Position numbers and translations under genes: made by a program. Source: Rusavskia elegans (taxonomy: Eukaryota > Ascomycota > Lecanoromycetes > Teloschistales > Teloschistaceae). From it: a stretch of 64,000 nt of DNA. The notes under the pieces are model-generated. The model saw nothing but the letters and a program-made list of their open reading frames with translations, was not told the DNA's origin and did no database searches. Shown piece after piece: positions 63,101 through 64,000 of the stretch (its first letter is position 1; each line of letters begins with the position of its first letter). The stretch lies in contig SAUG01000006.1 of NCBI GenBank assembly GCA_011316305.1, forward strand, positions 186,001-250,000, written 5' to 3'.

Positions 63101-64000
63101 TGGACGTCGATTGCCCGACGAGAAAGTAATTCGAGAAGGGTGGTCAAGAAGGTGGCGTCAGGCAGAACCTGCTCCCGAAGCATGCTGGTGTAAACCCCGA
63201 GGGCTTTGGGCACGACCTGATGTTTCGCGGTCGGCAACACTATGGCAGCGGTAAGGAGAGCATTGTACGCTGCAACCGAGGGTCGTGTTCCCTCAGCCAG
63301 CATTGCCTCAAAAGCGGCAGGAATTTCGATGTAGAGTCCATTGTCCAGAAGCTTGACAATGTTCTCAGACTGAATTGAGTCGGGAGTTCGAGTAATATCA
63401 TCAGACCACGAAGACGAGAGCTCGGAAGACCTGTTGGTGTCGATTGATTCTAAGGCGGTCGATGACAGATTGCTCGTAGTGCTGGCCGCTGCTTGTTTGA
63501 TGTAAGCCGTGTCCTGCGTTGTATCCTGTGCAACTGATTGATCAGTCAGGTTGGCAGGACGGATCTGTATCGTGCTGATCTCTTGTGCGATAGCTTTATC
63601 GACTTGAGCTACAGCGGCGACCTCAGCGGCAACATCCTCGGCCTTTTTGATGTCGTCGACTGCGCTTGTACTGTAGGCACGCTCCAGGCCTCCGCGTTCG
63701 AGCAAAGGATCAGGCTGTAGAAGTGTGTTATCCTTTTCCGTGCTCTTGCTGTCCAAGACGGCGCTTGGGGCTTGCCATCCAATCCGCAGAGGAAATTGGA
63801 ACTGCTTCCACTCCTTGACCTTTCCGTTGTTGCGCTGTTGCTTCTGCCATGCCTCATAGTACGCAGCTAAACCTCCGTCTGCAGCGGAGGCCTCGGGAGT
63901 AGGGCCATGCTGACCGTTACTGGCATTGAGAGCAGAGGGTGTTGAAGGATGCTGGAAAGTAGTGTGAAGCTGGGAAGTTCCATGCTTGCTGAACCGCGTG
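60157..64000 (-). CDS. CYA5-type mitochondrial PPR protein, N-terminus beyond window
   Basis: Large pentatricopeptide-repeat protein of the Neurospora cya-5 group (mitochondrial mRNA binding, cox1 expression). The frame is open from the right edge (codons start at 63999) to the stop at 60157-60159, 1280 residues without an intron. The N-terminal part seen has AYYEAWQKQQRNNGKVKEW and QFPLRIGWQAPS, typical for this family. The 35-residue helical repeats follow: AYNALLTAAIVL, EVYRSLITACALNGHVEAMIRIY, ASMFPPMIEAFARPGDLKTAIDCY, and near the end SVTFGTIVNALCRVSNERHAEELF, PYNSLMQFFLTTKRDSQKVLEYY, TYKLLIDTYATLEP, VHYAALVHAKGCALHDMAGA and YIANTLIHGWSMARDVAKAQSLY. The mitochondrial presequence lies outside the window. 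Exact RNA target is inferred from the family. Confidence 0.85.
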   Translation of the reverse strand, partial: TRFSKHGTSQLHTTFQHPSTPSALNASNGQHGPTPEASAADGGLAAYYEAWQKQQRNNGKVKEWKQFQFPLRIGWQAPSAVLDSKSTEKDNTLLQPDPLLERGGLERAYSTSAVDDIKKAEDVAAEVAAVAQVDKAIAQEISTIQIRPANLTDQSVAQDTTQDTAYIKQAAASTTSNLSSTALESIDTNRSSELSSSWSDDITRTPDSIQSENIVKLLDNGLYIEIPAAFEAMLAEGTRPSVAAYNALLTAAIVLPTAKHQVVPKALGVYTSMLREQVLPDATFLTTLLELLSRRAIDVHQMKRLMEVKRLRFGELKMDSGFLFRSDEGEYAILSEDDALSVAVKIFDSAVSKSGNQLLSSEVYRSLITACALNGHVEAMIRIYSHLEKYNVTPIASMFPPMIEAFARPGDLKTAIDCYNAYKEMAIQDDAGHNKLLCRNDNEVYAAVIKSYAICGKHEGGDRFFAKIVSSFDNAKVNGQELLESAQDIIVTHGLIQHRLDARQYKEALAIAEERSMTPVARSDALVRICSAAADNNDMETAIKAYQLIEAKSTGKLTAALSMLALHIRNNQIEDARMFWSFLYASSSFDASLVEPTTMYAKALIAHGHISEGITQARSAFAQMRASADTKIPLDQTKEKVDEAIELVGTSLASQQTIPSPQASVDLLWTMIENNGPVSPVSEQLLAGLGPEAIAQLGQQDIVLLLRIEADMIASGAFQQDVAHMARFEHLLAKVFQDGASMDDITVKLVERTMKSMEAQRPDIVTKWNQARQMAKTESNNPVIVPSGPTVSPIATPISYPDDFDPYGATFDHRGSNIIQDELDNPRLKSGADLDNALLRFRNMRRVGRHPRYMVYAKLIITAAKEGRINLIFDLLGMAKQDVAFLPQYASVRDGWSSILDSMIGACLTVGRRRAASEFHQQLLQMGSAPSANTFGLYITTLKESTRSFDEAREAVDIFHRAKSEGVEPSAFLYNALIGKLGKARRIDDCLWYFTEMRAHGIRPTSVTFGTIVNALCRVSNERHAEELFDEMESMPNYKPRPAPYNSLMQFFLTTKRDSQKVLEYYSRMVSKNIQPTMHTYKLLIDTYATLEPVNMAAAEGVMNAMRASGLRPEAVHYAALVHAKGCALHDMAGARATFDTAMANPEVRPQACLYQALFESMVANHCVEQTEELLEHMASKGVEMTAYIANTLIHGWSMARDVAKAQSLYDRIGMEKREPSTYEAMTRALLSGSGREQALEVVQEMLSRGYPSAVTNKVVDLIGHISSRATSIAPVDLVA

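Noticed and set aside
1..64000. CRISPR arrays, rRNA or intact tRNA genes
   Set aside because: None seen; the tRNA-like sequences are degenerate repeat copies.

Overview
The window is nuclear DNA of a filamentous ascomycete (Pezizomycotina, most likely Dothideomycetes). Evidence: gene-dense sequence with short 43-165 bp introns (GTAAGT-type donors, CTAAC/CTGAC-type branch sites), fungal-specific families (DUF1765, GT90, GH125, CYA5-type PPR, glutathionyl-hydroquinone reductase), small secreted Cys-rich proteins, and one block of extremely AT-rich DNA with the CpA/TpG depletion expected from repeat-induced point mutation (RIP). No species is named. Most exon structures below were worked out by hand from reading phase, splice signals and family knowledge.

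Layout. 1-10.8 kb: 3' part of an aquaglyceroporin, a DUF1765 protein, a membrane GT90 glycosyltransferase, and TRAPPIII subunit Trs85 on the minus strand. 11,103-16,069: a 4,967-bp RIP-degraded element with perfect 40-bp terminal inverted repeats and a 6-bp target duplication, inserted between the divergent TRS85 and CHM7 genes. 16.2-19.4 kb: CHM7 (ESCRT-III, nuclear envelope) and RAD18 (post-replication repair E3), convergent. 19.9-32.1 kb: accessory stretch with a permease relic, a secreted SH3b-like protein, a GNAT, a broken ankyrin/NLR-type gene, two tandem LYC1-like acetyltransferases and copies of a tRNA-like dispersed repeat. 32.5-34.4 kb: POL32/CDC27 (DNA polymerase delta) in ten exons. 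34.8-38.7 kb: a divergent pair of proteins sharing one His/Glu-rich motif. 39.4-50.9 kb: secretome-rich stretch (small secreted proteins, pepsin-type protease, secreted HNH nuclease, six-Cys protein, predicted CS-alpha-beta defensin) interrupted by a hydroquinone reductase and a decayed PHD-finger gene. 52.6-64 kb: housekeeping block with UBA1, GH125 mannosidase, PDX3 and a very large CYA5-type PPR protein running off the right edge.

Functional themes. Conserved single-copy genes (TRS85, CHM7, RAD18, POL32, UBA1, PDX3, CYA5) alternate with fast-evolving accessory genes. RAD18, POL32 and UBA1 all belong to the ubiquitin/PCNA translesion pathway, but they are 13-35 kb apart and I read this as coincidence. 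Three decayed genes carry nonsense or missense changes, several of them CpA>TpA type, as RIP would cause. The most notable items are the intact-ended RIPped transposon in a shared promoter, a tRNA-like repeat that forms most of a GT90 intron, and a three-exon defensin gene that a single-ORF reading would miss.
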